A stretch of 64,000 nt of DNA from JANNRR01 sp031401675 (GTDB lineage Bacteria > Pseudomonadota > Alphaproteobacteria > Rhodobacterales > Rhodobacteraceae), in NCBI GenBank assembly GCA_031401675.1, contig JANNRR010000198.1, positions 1 through 64,000 on the forward strand, given 5' to 3'. The notes below the pieces were generated by a model. The model did no database searches. It worked only from the letters and a program-made list of their open reading frames with translations, and was not told the DNA's origin. Positions 6,733-16,072 of this stretch are shown here, piece by piece; the first letter of the stretch is position 1; each line of letters opens with the position of its first letter. A program made the position numbers and the translations under genes.

Positions 6733-9713
6733 GCGGCCGCCAATTGTGCCAGCGCGCGCTTCAGTTTGGCGGCTTCCGCCTCGCCCAACGCCAGATTCTC
6801 GCGGTTTTCCTCGACCACTTCCTCGGGGGCGGCGGCGACGAACTTCGGATTGTTCAGCCGCCCGCGCAAACCACCCATGTCTTTTTCCAGCTTTTCCAGC
6901 GTCTTGCTCAGCCGCGTCTTTTCCGCGCCGATGTCGATCACGCCCTCCAACGGCAAGGCAAAGGTGCCACCGTCGACCGCGATCAGGATCGAGCCTTTCG
7001 GGGCCGCGCCTTCGGTCAGGCTGTCGATCCGCGCCAGCCGCTGGATCAGGGCGGCGTTGCGGGTCCAGGCATCGCGCCCTGACGCGTTCAGGTCCACCTG
7101 CACAATCGGCAGTTTCAGCCCGACCGGAACATGCATCTGCGCCCGGGCCGAGCGCACCTCCTCGATCAGCGCGATCACCCAGGTCATTTCCCGGTCGGCG
7201 GCCGAGTCGATCATGTCGGCTCCATAGGTCGGCCAGTCGGCATGGATCAGAAGTTTGGCGCGGGGCGCGGTCAGGCCCCACAATTCCTCGGTCACGAACG
7301 GCATGATCGGATGCAGCAGGATCATGCACTGATCCAGCACCCAGCCGATGGTGGCGCGGGTTTCGCCGGCGCTGGCACCATCGGCCAGAAGCGGCTTGGT
7401 AAACTCGACATACCAGTCGCAGACCTTGCCCCAGACAAAGGCGTAAAGCGCGCTGGCGGCATCGTTGAAGCGGTAGGCTTCAAGTGCCGCATCTACTTCG
7501 GCGCGCACGCGGGCTGCTTCGCCGATGATCCAGCGGTTGACGGTCTGGGTGGCGGCAGGCGGCGCGGCTTGCGGCTGATAGCCTTCCCACACCAAGTTCA
7601 TCTCGGCAAAGCGGCTGGCGGACCAGAGCTTGGTGGCAAAGTTGCGGTATCCGGCAATGCGTTGGGTGCTGAGTTTCAGATCGCGCCCCATCGCTGCCAT
7701 CGCGGTCAGGGTGAAGCGGACCGCATCGGCACCGTATTCGTCGATCAGGTCCAAGGGGTCGAGGACGTTGCCGAGGCTTTTCGACATCTTCTTGCCTTTC
7801 TCGTCGCGGACGAGGGCGTGGACATAGACGGTTTTGAACGGGACTTGGCCTACGACCGCCAGTTGCATCATCATCATCCGGGCGACCCAGAAGAAGATGA
7901 TGTCGAAGCCGGTGACAAGGGTCGAGGTGGGGAAGTATTTCTTGAGCTCCGGCGTTTGCTCGGGCCAGCCGAGGGTGCCGATGGGCCAGAGGCCGGAGGA
8001 AAACCATGTGTCGAGCACGTCGGGATCGCGGCCTATGTGAACACCTTCGCCAGGTTCGAAAACGAGTTCTCCCGAAAGACCCAAATCGCGAAAGCCCCGA
8101 TACGACTCTCCATCCGCGAAAAAGTAGAAATCCTCGTCGCCGTAATAAGTCTTCAATTGGTCAATCAGTTGGCTTTCGTCAGCCGCACAGAAAACTTTGA
8201 CCGTCAGCCCAAAGGCTTCGAAGGTATCCGTGTCACCACCCTTTATCGGTCCATACCAAACCGGGATCTGATGCCCCCACCACAACTGCCGCGAGATGCA
8301 CCAGGGCTCGATATTCTCCAGCCAATGAAAATAGACCTTTTCGTGCTGTTCGGGCAGGATCACCGTATCGCCGTTGCGTACGGCGTCGATGGCGGGCTGC
8401 ACGATCTTGGCGGTATCGACGAACCACTGGTCGGTCAGCATCGGCTCGATCACGACCTTTGAGCGGTCGCCGAAGGGCTGCATGATCTTTTTGGCTTCGA
8501 CGTAAGGAATGGTGGGTTGGAAACCCACCCTACCGGCGTCGTCCTCGGGCATCGGGGCCGGGTTCGGGATCATCACCGCCAGACCCTCGGCGGTGATGTC
8601 GGCCACCACCGCCCGGCGGCAGTCAAACCGGTCCAGCCCGCGATATTTTTGCGGCACCATGTTGTCGGTCGCAGCATCCGCCCGCATTGCGCCCTTGGTG
8701 TCCATCAGCGGAAAAAGCGGAATGCCATTGCGCATCGCCACATCGCAGTCGTTGAAATCATGCGCCCCGGTGATTTTCACCGCGCCAGAGCCGAACAGCG
8801 GATCGGGGTATTCATCGGTGATGATCGGGATCAGCCGCCGCTGGTGCTTCGGCCCCACCGGAATCTCGCACAGCTTGCCGACTATCGGCGCATAGCGCGC
8901 GTCGGACGGATGCACCGCCACCGCGCCGTCGCCCAGCATGGTCTCGGGCCTTGTGGTGGCGATCGCGATATAGTCGCGGACCTCGCGCAGTGTCACCTGG
9001 CCGTCGGCGTCGCGTTCGACATACTCGTAGCTTTCGCCCCCGGCGAGCGGGTATTTGAAGTGCCACATATGGCCATTGACCTCGGTCTGCTCGACCTCCA
9101 GATTGGAAATGGCGGTTTCGAAATGTGGGTCCCAGTTCACCAGCCGCTTGCCGCGATAGATCAGGCCTTTGTTGTAGAGGTCGACAAAGACCTTGATCAC
9201 AGCATCGTGGAAGTTGCCTTCCTCTCCCGCCGGTGCCCCCGGCGCGCCCGACATGGTAAAGGCCATCCGCGACCAATCCATCGAGGCGCCCAGTCGCTTG
9301 TCCTGCTCGACGATCTGACCACCCGATTTGGCTTTCCACTCCCAGACCTTGTCGACAAAGGCCGCGCGCCCCATCTCGCGGCGCGTCGGCTGCTGCGACA
9401 GGGCCAGTTCACGCTCCACCACCATCTGGGTGGCGATGCCGGCATGGTCCAGCCCGGGCTGCCACAGCGTGTCAAAGCCGCGCATCCGGTGCCAGCGGAT
9501 TAGGATATCCATCAGGGTATGATTAAAGGCGTGGCCCATGTGGAGCGTGCCGGTGACATTCGGCGGTGGCAGCATGATGCTGAACGGCTCTGCGGGCGAG
9601 CCATCCGGTTTCGGCCTGGCATTCGCCCCGGCCTTGAATGCCCCCGCCGCCTCCCACATGGCATAGAGCCGCGCCTCGGCCTCGGCGGCATCGAAATTCT
9701 TTTCCATCGGCAT
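6729..9713 (-). CDS. valS: valyl-tRNA synthetase
   Basis: Class I aminoacyl-tRNA synthetase charging tRNA-Val, 994 residues, within the normal bacterial range. The HIGH box appears as GTLHMGHAFNHT near residue 45, and the KMSKS loop as GKKMSKSLGNVLDP. Between them lies the CP1 editing domain (IATTRPETMLGDGAVAVHPSD). The C-terminal segment holds the anticodon-binding domain and a coiled-coil tail (EKTRLSKTLEKLEKDMGGLRGRL). The start at 9713 (MPMEKNFDAAEAE) matches family N-termini; 9707 is an alternative. It is followed by an overlapping aminotransferase gene. Confidence 0.97.
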   Translation of the reverse strand: MPMEKNFDAAEAEARLYAMWEAAGAFKAGANARPKPDGSPAEPFSIMLPPPNVTGTLHMGHAFNHTLMDILIRWHRMRGFDTLWQPGLDHAGIATQMVVERELALSQQPTRREMGRAAFVDKVWEWKAKSGGQIVEQDKRLGASMDWSRMAFTMSGAPGAPAGEEGNFHDAVIKVFVDLYNKGLIYRGKRLVNWDPHFETAISNLEVEQTEVNGHMWHFKYPLAGGESYEYVERDADGQVTLREVRDYIAIATTRPETMLGDGAVAVHPSDARYAPIVGKLCEIPVGPKHQRRLIPIITDEYPDPLFGSGAVKITGAHDFNDCDVAMRNGIPLFPLMDTKGAMRADAATDNMVPQKYRGLDRFDCRRAVVADITAEGLAVMIPNPAPMPEDDAGRVGFQPTIPYVEAKKIMQPFGDRSKVVIEPMLTDQWFVDTAKIVQPAIDAVRNGDTVILPEQHEKVYFHWLENIEPWCISRQLWWGHQIPVWYGPIKGGDTDTFEAFGLTVKVFCAADESQLIDQLKTYYGDEDFYFFADGESYRGFRDLGLSGELVFEPGEGVHIGRDPDVLDTWFSSGLWPIGTLGWPEQTPELKKYFPTSTLVTGFDIIFFWVARMMMMQLAVVGQVPFKTVYVHALVRDEKGKKMSKSLGNVLDPLDLIDEYGADAVRFTLTAMAAMGRDLKLSTQRIAGYRNFATKLWSASRFAEMNLVWEGYQPQAAPPAATQTVNRWIIGEAARVRAEVDAALEAYRFNDAASALYAFVWGKVCDWYVEFTKPLLADGASAGETRATIGWVLDQCMILLHPIMPFVTEELWGLTAPRAKLLIHADWPTYGADMIDSAADREMTWVIALIEEVRSARAQMHVPVGLKLPIVQVDLNASGRDAWTRNAALIQRLARIDSLTEGAAPKGSILIAVDGGTFALPLEGVIDIGAEKTRLSKTLEKLEKDMGGLRGRLNNPKFVAAAPEEVVEENRENLALGEAEAAKLKRALAQLAAA

Positions 9714-9855
9714 CGCTTGTTCCCGGCCTGAACATCCTGTTGCCATCGGCTCTAGCCAATTGCGTGGCCAAGGCCAAGCCGCCCGCAGCACCCGAGGCAT
9801 CTTTGTTCAAAAAATATCCCCGCCGGAGGCTCCGACGCCGCCGCCGACACCAGCG

Positions 9856-10287
9856 CTAGACGGCACGGTCCATCTTTGTCGACAGATGGATCAGGCTTTC
9901 CGAGGATTTCACCCCAGTGATGGCGCCGATGGTGTCCAGCACGTCATCGAGCACGGCGGTGGACTGGGCGGCAACCTGCAGCAGCAGATCAACCCGGCCC
10001 GAGGTGGTGTGAATGCTTTCCACCGCCGCCAGCGCCTTCAGCCGGGTCAGGATGTTGGGCTGGCTGCGTGGCTCGACGGTCAACAGCACCGTCGCGCGAA
10101 TCCGGCCCTGCCGTCCGGCCTCGCCCAGCTTTACCGTGTAGCCGGCGATGATGCCGGACACCTCCAGCCGTTCCAGCCGGGCCTGAATCGTGGACCGGGC
10201 AACCTTGAGTTTCCGGGCCAGAACCGCCACGGAAACCCGGGCATCGGCCCCCAGCAGGGCCAGAATGGTGCGATCCAACTCGTCCAT
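9856..10287 (-). CDS. Lrp/AsnC family transcriptional regulator
   Basis: A 143-residue feast/famine regulator. Residues 1-60 form an HTH (LDRTILALLGADARVSVAVLARKLKVARSTIQARLERLE), and residues 65-143 form the RAM ligand-binding/oligomerisation domain. Amino acids are the usual effectors. It faces the group IV decarboxylase at 10517 across a 229-bp AT-rich spacer, which suggests it senses a basic amino acid and controls that gene; this is inference from position. Confidence 0.9.
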   Translation of the reverse strand: MDELDRTILALLGADARVSVAVLARKLKVARSTIQARLERLEVSGIIAGYTVKLGEAGRQGRIRATVLLTVEPRSQPNILTRLKALAAVESIHTTSGRVDLLLQVAAQSTAVLDDVLDTIGAITGVKSSESLIHLSTKMDRAV

Positions 10288-10516
10288 AGCAATGTGCCAC
10301 CTTTTCCGTCATTATAACGATAGATCGATGCGAAACAACTCTTTTGATCGGTGACTATGCACATCATATCCGGCATCCTGTAAAGCAGGAACCGGACGGG
10401 CAGGCCGAACCATTCCTGAAGTGCTGGTGAAACAAGAATGACGCGTAAGCGGCTCTGACGTCGGGCATCCGGGCAAGAGGTGGCTGCGCTCTGTTGGCAA
10501 CGAAAGGGACACGCCG

Positions 10517-11659
10517 ATGGGGCTCTCGAAAACGATCTGGACCAATCCAGCAGAATTCATGCGTGTGCAGGAGCCGGCTGACCCGGTGCTGCTGTTTTCT
10601 CCGTCGGTGCTGCAGGCCACGGCGCGCCGCTTCATCGACGGCTTCCCGGGGTTGGTCACTTATGCGGTGAAATCCAACCCGGACGAAATGGTGGTGCAGA
10701 ACCTGTCGGCGGCGGGCGTGCGCGGCTACGATGTGGCTTCGCCGTTCGAGATCCGGATGATCCGGCGGCTCGCGCCCGACGCAGCGCTTCACTACAACAA
10801 TCCGGTGCGCTCGCGCGACGAGATTGCAGTGGCGGTGGAGATGGGAGTGAAATCCTATTCGGTCGACAGCCGGTCGGAACTGAAGAAACTGGCGGAACTT
10901 GTACCGGTTGACGGCACCGAAATCTCGGTGCGCTTCAAGTTGCCGGTGGACGGGGCGGCTTACAATTTCGGCGCGAAGTTCGGGGCGACCACCGATCTGG
11001 CCGTGGACCTGCTGCGCGAGGTTGCGGCCCTTGGCTTCATTCCGTCGATCACCTTTCATCCCGGCACGCAATGTGGCGAGCCGATGGTCTGGGATGCCTA
11101 TATCCGCAAGGCAGCCGAGATTGCCCGGGATGCCGGTGTGGCGATTGCCCGCCTGAACGTTGGCGGCGGTTTCCCGTCGTTCCGGCAGGCGAGCGTCCTG
11201 CCGCCCTTGGAACAGATATTCGCGCTGATCGATCGGGTGACGACCGAGGCCTTTGGATCGCTGCGTCCGGCACTGGTCTGCGAACCGGGGCGGGGCATGG
11301 TGGCCGATGCCTTTGCCTTGATCACGCGGGTCAAGGCGGTTCGCGATGGCACGCATGTGTTCCTGAACGACGGCTACTACGGGGCGCTCAACGAGTTGTG
11401 CCTGATTGGCGTGATCGACCGGATGGAGGTGATTGCTTCCGATGGCGTCAAACGGACGGGCGCGCCGGTGGGCCGCGTGCTGTTTGGCCCGACCTGCGAC
11501 AGCACCGACCGGCTTCCGGGCGAAATTCCGCTGCCGGGTGATATCGCCGAGGGCGATTATCTGGTTGTGCAGGGGATGGGGGCCTATTCGACGGTGACCA
11601 ACACCAAGTTCAACGGGTTCGGCGATCTGAGCATCGCGACGGTGCTTTCGCTCCGCTAA
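10517..11659 (+). CDS. group IV PLP decarboxylase (ornithine/lysine decarboxylase type)
   Basis: Alanine-racemase-fold decarboxylase of 380 residues. The PLP Lys is K52 in TYAVKSNP; the glycine-rich phosphate loop is LNVGGGFPS; CEPGR and the catalytic Cys motif GPTCDSTD are all present. It probably converts ornithine to putrescine, the first polyamine step; lysine or diaminopimelate activity is less likely given the spacing of GPTCDSTD. A divergent Lrp-type regulator lies upstream. The ATG at 10517 starts MGLSKTIW. Confidence 0.88.
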   Translation: MGLSKTIWTNPAEFMRVQEPADPVLLFSPSVLQATARRFIDGFPGLVTYAVKSNPDEMVVQNLSAAGVRGYDVASPFEIRMIRRLAPDAALHYNNPVRSRDEIAVAVEMGVKSYSVDSRSELKKLAELVPVDGTEISVRFKLPVDGAAYNFGAKFGATTDLAVDLLREVAALGFIPSITFHPGTQCGEPMVWDAYIRKAAEIARDAGVAIARLNVGGGFPSFRQASVLPPLEQIFALIDRVTTEAFGSLRPALVCEPGRGMVADAFALITRVKAVRDGTHVFLNDGYYGALNELCLIGVIDRMEVIASDGVKRTGAPVGRVLFGPTCDSTDRLPGEIPLPGDIAEGDYLVVQGMGAYSTVTNTKFNGFGDLSIATVLSLR

Positions 11660-11773
11660 GCTCTTCCGGATAGCAACTTAGGTGCGGCGGGCCGTTGGTC
11701 TGCGGTTTCCTTGCCGGGTTAAGCTTTTGCCAATCCTTGACGGTCAGGATGTCGCCGAGCCAAGGGGGCCGCG

Positions 11774-12124
11774 ATGAATCTGTACCACTGTTTCATAGGC
11801 CTGAAGGAAGGGGCCAAGGCATTGGCCTTTGCCGCCGCGCTGGACAACTGGATGGAGTTTCTGAAGTCGCAGGGTGCCATCCTGAACTGGCGTCTGTTGC
11901 GGCGCAAACTGAACCTTGCCGCCGACACCCACCGCGATTTTCTGTTGGAGATTGAAGTGACCGATTTGGCCATGCTGGATGAGGCGTTCCGGCTGGTCAG
12001 CCGGCGGTCCGACACGGTTGACAGGCTGTACAGTCAGGTAACGCCGATGATCGAACAGGTGGAGTATGGGCTGTATCGCCCGTTCCCGGACCCCGAACGC
12101 GTGGAACGCGCGGCGCTGCTTTAG
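11774..12124 (+). CDS. conserved hypothetical protein, DUF6614-like
   Basis: A 116-residue soluble protein (MNLYHCFIGLKEGAKALAFA..., RRKLNLAADTHRDFLLEIEV). The fold looks like an alpha+beta ferredoxin-like dimeric barrel, judging by the alternating strands and helices. It resembles a family I recall from Rhodobacterales genomes as DUF6614, but I could not verify that. No catalytic residues are obvious. It is 114 bp downstream of the decarboxylase gene and may be expressed separately. Confidence 0.7.
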   Translation: MNLYHCFIGLKEGAKALAFAAALDNWMEFLKSQGAILNWRLLRRKLNLAADTHRDFLLEIEVTDLAMLDEAFRLVSRRSDTVDRLYSQVTPMIEQVEYGLYRPFPDPERVERAALL

Positions 12125-12954
12125 GGCAGGGAAATGCGCACTTGTCCGATCGGCACTGGTACGCGGGCGGATACTGGTTCAGCAAGAAAGCGGCGAGCGG
12201 ATTTGGGCAGGTCCCGCCGGCTGTCGCCGGGGCGTCTGGGAAAGCGCTTCCGCAATATTATCGGGCGGACCGAGGCGATGTCGTCCAGTTGCGCCGTGCA
12301 GCGCGACTTTGCGGGCCAAAGCGGGTTTCGGCGAAAATCAGCGCGACATACATTGGTCCGTCAATATTTTGGCCAATTTCGCGCACTATAACGCGCAGTT
12401 CGCGCAAGTGATGTAAAGCGAGGTGTCGTCAAGAGTGGCAACGGGCGTCAATGACAGTCAGACCGAGTCCCTAAATGCACGAGGGAATTGCACAACCGCC
12501 ATCCCAACTGGCGACTGTCGCGGTACCCGAAGGTCAGTGGCCGTCCCCTTCGAAGAAACCACGATGGGAATGGCCGCCCCGCAATTGGGCGTGGACCCGT
12601 CGCTGTTGCGGATGCTGCCGAATGTCCGGGACCGGCAGGCATGACGAAGGGCAACGGACAAGGTCGGAACGGATGGGAGGTGCCGTATGAGAGCAGGCAG
12701 TTGCTCACGGCATCGTTGATCGACGACACATTGCCAAGCGCCGGCGATTTGAGGATGATTAGCGTCACCAGCGAAGCTTTGGCCCCGACCGGCAGCCCTC
12801 TGGCTTTGAAGGGTAGTGGCAGGGCGGGCACCAACAAGGGCGTTGGCTGCCGTTTCGAACGCCATGCGGGCCGCGCCAGCGGATGTGGGGTGCCGCGATT
12901 TCGGTCCGCCCGTTACCCCGACGCGGGTTCGGGGCCGGCTGCAGGAGACCAAGG
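12125..12954. other. 830-bp stretch without a convincing gene
   Basis: Several overlapping frames of 60-160 codons are open on both strands, but none has a recognisable domain, a good ribosome binding site or normal codon bias. Local AT content is higher near 12250-12410 (aatattatcggg, caatattttggcc). Short pieces resemble protein fragments (MAAPQLGV near 12570; ILKSPALGNVSSINDAVSN on the minus strand near 12720-12780), which would fit decayed genes. It probably also contains the promoter of the gene at 12955. Confidence 0.5.
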
Positions 12955-14022
12955 GTGCTGACGCCTAACGGGATCATCAAATGGACCCGGCCGGATCGGT
13001 CGGGGGCAGCCGCCCCGATCCGGGGGCGGGTGGACCATGTGGTTATCCTTGACGGCACCCTGTCGTCGCTGGACAAGGGCCATGAAACCAATGCCGGCCT
13101 GACCTATCGGCTGCTGTCAGAGGTCACGCCGCGCCGCCAATTGTCGCTGTACTACGAGGCGGGAATTCAGTGGCAGGGCTGGCGCAACGTCAATGATCTG
13201 ATCCAGGGGCGCGGGATTAACCGCCAGATTCGGCGCGCCTACGGTTTTCTGGCCTCGCGCTATCGGCCAGGGGACCGGATTTTTCTGTTCGGCTATTCGC
13301 GCGGAGCCTATGCGGTGCGGTCGCTGGCCGGGATCATCGACCGGGTCGGCCTGCTGAAGTCCGATCACGCAATCGTCCGCAACATCACCCAGGCCTACCG
13401 CCACTATCAGTTGACACCGGGAACCGAAGCCGCGCGCAGCTTTGCCGCCGCCCATTGCCACACCGGGGTGGAGGTCGAGATGATCGGGGTCTGGGATACG
13501 GTCAAGGCCCTTGGTCTGCGCTTGCCCTTGCTGTGGATGTGGACCGAGCCGCGGCATTCGTTCCACAACCATCATCTCGGTCCGTCCATTCGACACGGCT
13601 ATCATGCCCTGGCCCTTGACGAGACGCGGGTGGCTTTTGCGCCGGTGCTGTGGGACAGCCCTGCCGACGGCAACAGCCGGGTCGAGCAGGTCTGGTTCCG
13701 GGGTGCGCATGGCGACATCGGCGGGCAACTTGGCGGGTTTCAGGACGCCAGGCAACTGGCCAACATTCCGCTGGTCTGGATGCTTGAAAAGGCCGAAGGC
13801 TGTCAGCTGCCATTGCCGTCCGGGTGGCAGGGGTTGTTTCCCTGTGACGCGGATGTGCCGATGTTGGGAACCTGGACAAGCTGGGGCAAATACTTTCTGC
13901 TGCGCGCGCCGCGCAAGATCGGCGGCGACTTGTCCGAAGGGCTGCATGCAACTGCACAACCCCGCCCTGTCCGGCGCCGGTTTTCGCTGATGCCTTTCGG
14001 GTTTGTGCGCCGCAACCCCTAG
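12955..14022 (+). CDS. DUF2235 alpha/beta hydrolase
   Basis: A 355-residue protein of the DUF2235 family (T6SS phospholipase effector-like domain). It has the opening strand DHVVILDGTLSSLD, the nucleophile elbow LFGYSRGAYAVRSLAG with Ser115, VEMIGVWDTVKALG, and the His motif WFRGAHGDIGGQ. The family hydrolyses lipids or acyl chains; the natural substrate here is unknown. No T6SS genes are nearby, so a housekeeping role is as likely as an effector role. The start is a GTG with GGAGACCAAGG just upstream; an upstream ATG at 12883 gives a basic, non-conserved leader. Confidence 0.82.
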   Translation: MLTPNGIIKWTRPDRSGAAAPIRGRVDHVVILDGTLSSLDKGHETNAGLTYRLLSEVTPRRQLSLYYEAGIQWQGWRNVNDLIQGRGINRQIRRAYGFLASRYRPGDRIFLFGYSRGAYAVRSLAGIIDRVGLLKSDHAIVRNITQAYRHYQLTPGTEAARSFAAAHCHTGVEVEMIGVWDTVKALGLRLPLLWMWTEPRHSFHNHHLGPSIRHGYHALALDETRVAFAPVLWDSPADGNSRVEQVWFRGAHGDIGGQLGGFQDARQLANIPLVWMLEKAEGCQLPLPSGWQGLFPCDADVPMLGTWTSWGKYFLLRAPRKIGGDLSEGLHATAQPRPVRRRFSLMPFGFVRRNP

Positions 14023-14078
14023 GCAGGCCGGGCTGACGGGCTGCAGATGCGCCGCCTGGCTCGGCAGCAGGGTTGCCC

Positions 14079-14945
14079 TCAGGCGACCTTTTCCAGTGCG
14101 ACCTCGGGGGTCACGCCAAGTGCATGGCAGACATCGCGGGTCAGTTGCGGGCGGTTGAGCGTATAGAAATGCAGGTCATCGACGCCGCTCTGCATCAGTT
14201 CGTCACAAAGCTCGACACAAAGGGCAGTCGCCAGCAAGTCTTCGCGCCCATCCCGCTTGGCGGCAGTAAAGGCCTCGTCAAGCCACATCGGAATGGCGGT
14301 GCCACAGCGGGCCGCGAATTTCCGAACCCCATCCCAGTTTTCGATCGGCAGGATGCCGGGAATGATCGGCGCGGTGATCCCGGCAGCGGCGCAGCGGTCG
14401 CGGAACCGAAAGAACGTCTCGGCATCAAAGAAGAATTGCGTGATCGCCGAATGCGCCCCGGCATCGATCTTGCGCTTCAGCCAGTCGACGTCGGCTGCGG
14501 CATCCGCCGCCTCGGGGTGTTTGTCGGGATAGGCTCCGACCCGGATGCGGAACTTGCCGGTATCGGCAAGGGCGGCGATCAGATCGCAGGAATCGGCAAA
14601 CCCATCAGGATGGGCGGTGAACTTCTGCGCGCCTTTCGGTGCGTCACCGCGCAAGGCGACGATTTCGGTGACACCGGCATCGGCATAGCTGGTTGCAATC
14701 GCCAATGTCTCTTCGCGGGTAGCATCGACGCAGGTCAGATGCGCCGTCACGTTCAGCCGGTAGTGCTTGTGGATCGTCGCCACCGCCTCGTGCGTCAGTT
14801 TCCGGGTGGTACCGCCGGCCCCGTAAGTCACCGAAACGAAAGACGGTTTCAGCGGTGCCAGCACCTGAACGGTTTCCCACAGGCGAAAGCTCGCCTCCAG
14901 CGTCTGCGGCGGAAAGAACTCGAAACTGATACGTGGTGCGGGCAT
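14079..14945 (-). CDS. metF: 5,10-methylenetetrahydrofolate reductase
   Basis: FAD-dependent enzyme making 5-methyl-THF for methionine synthesis, 288 residues. Typical MetF motifs run in order: ISFEFFPPQT, FVSVTYGAGGTTR, TAHLTCVDATREE, IVALRGDAPKG, ITQFFFDAETFFRF and IPGILPIENW. The TIM-barrel domain is complete and of normal length. It is divergent from metR, with a dyad-symmetric site in the 89-bp spacer. Confidence 0.95.
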   Translation of the reverse strand: MPAPRISFEFFPPQTLEASFRLWETVQVLAPLKPSFVSVTYGAGGTTRKLTHEAVATIHKHYRLNVTAHLTCVDATREETLAIATSYADAGVTEIVALRGDAPKGAQKFTAHPDGFADSCDLIAALADTGKFRIRVGAYPDKHPEAADAAADVDWLKRKIDAGAHSAITQFFFDAETFFRFRDRCAAAGITAPIIPGILPIENWDGVRKFAARCGTAIPMWLDEAFTAAKRDGREDLLATALCVELCDELMQSGVDDLHFYTLNRPQLTRDVCHALGVTPEVALEKVA

Positions 14946-14998
14946 GGGACACTCCTGACTTGACCCCTTGTCGCAAAATCGGCGATGTGAGACAAATT

Positions 14999-15020
14999 CA
15001 TAATCTTCAAGATCAATATG
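14999..15020. promoter_or_regulatory. putative MetR operator between metF and metR
   Basis: An imperfect dyad centred at 15008 has a perfect 11-bp core ATCTTCAAGAT (15003-15013), flanked by CATA (14999-15002) and TATG (17017 equivalent position 15017-15020). LysR-type regulators bind such T-N11-A dyads, and MetR normally controls both itself and met genes from this position. The site ends 14 nt before the metR start codon. Function is inferred. Confidence 0.6.
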
Positions 15021-15034
15021 AGGTTTACCGCAGG

Positions 15035-15940
15035 ATGCATCTGGAATTCCGCCATCTGCGCACCATCAAGGCAATCCATCAGGCCGGCGGGCTGGCGCGG
15101 GCGGCGGACCTGATGAACATGACGCAATCCGCGCTCAGCCATCAGGTCAGGGGGCTGGAGGATCAGGCCGGCATCGAGTTGTTCGTGCGCCGGTCCAAGC
15201 CGCTGAAATTGTCGGCGGCCGGGCTGAAGCTGTTGCGGCTGGCGGAACGGGTGCTGCCCGAGATCGAGGCACTGGAAGAGGATTTCCGCTCGCTGATCTC
15301 TGGCAAGTCCGGGCGGCTGCATATCGCCATCGAATGCCACGCCTGTTTCGAATGGCTGTTCCCGGTGCTGGAGAAGTTCCGGCATGCCTGGCCCGACATC
15401 GATGTGGATATCCGCCCGGGATTGGCATTCGAGGCGCTGCCGGCGCTGTTGCGCGAAGAGGTTGACCTGGTGGTGTCGTCGGACCCCGAGGATCTGCCGG
15501 GCGTGGAGTTCGCGCCGCTGTTCGACTATTCGCCGGTGTTCGTCGCGTCGTCGCAGAATCCGCTGGCGGCGAAAGCGTTTGTCGAGGCCGAGGATTTCCG
15601 AGATCAGCTGCTGATCACCTATCCGGTGGACCGCTCGCGGCTGGATGTGTTCACTGAACTTCTGACGCCCGGCAAGGTCGAGCCGCGCGGCATAAGGCAG
15701 GTGGAGCTGACTTCGGTGATCCTGCTTCTGGTCGCCTCTAACCGCGGGGTGGCGGTGCTGCCGGACTGGGTACTGCGTGAGGTGAAGTATCACTCCGACT
15801 ATGTCACCCGGCCTTTGACGGCGACGGGCAAGACCAAGCGGCTCTATGCGGCGGTGCGGGGCGAGGATGCGGCCAAGCCGTTCATGGCGCATTTCGTGCG
15901 GCAGGCGCGGACCGAGCCAGTGAAGTTGCAGCGGGGGTGA
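15035..15940 (+). CDS. metR: LysR-family regulator MetR
   Basis: A 301-residue LysR regulator. The HTH lies in residues 1-60 (HLRTIKAIHQAGGLARAADLMNMTQSALSHQV), with the effector domain from about 90 onward (GRLHIAIECHACFEWLFPVL). The ECHxCFEWL motif is characteristic of MetR, whose co-inducer is homocysteine. ATG 15035 (MHLEFRHL) fits family N-termini; the in-frame ATG at 14933 overlaps metF and is rejected. Divergence from metF supports the name. Confidence 0.92.
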   Translation: MHLEFRHLRTIKAIHQAGGLARAADLMNMTQSALSHQVRGLEDQAGIELFVRRSKPLKLSAAGLKLLRLAERVLPEIEALEEDFRSLISGKSGRLHIAIECHACFEWLFPVLEKFRHAWPDIDVDIRPGLAFEALPALLREEVDLVVSSDPEDLPGVEFAPLFDYSPVFVASSQNPLAAKAFVEAEDFRDQLLITYPVDRSRLDVFTELLTPGKVEPRGIRQVELTSVILLLVASNRGVAVLPDWVLREVKYHSDYVTRPLTATGKTKRLYAAVRGEDAAKPFMAHFVRQARTEPVKLQRG

Positions 15941-16072
15941 AGCGCAAAACTCTTGAAAGATTTTTCGCAACATCCCTTGAAGGAGATTGGGCGGGTGGCA
16001 CCTGCGGTGTGCGGCCCTTGGCTTCGTGACGCGGCCCGTATAGAGGCTGCCTGATCCAGCGGAGGGACCAGG

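Noticed and set aside
6731..7306. Plus-strand frame over the valS 3' end
   Set aside because: Shadow of valS; Arg/Pro/Ser-rich without motifs.
12423..12644. Peptide-deformylase-like snippet (MAAPQLGV)
   Set aside because: Only eight residues resemble the motif; the HEXXH metal site is absent.
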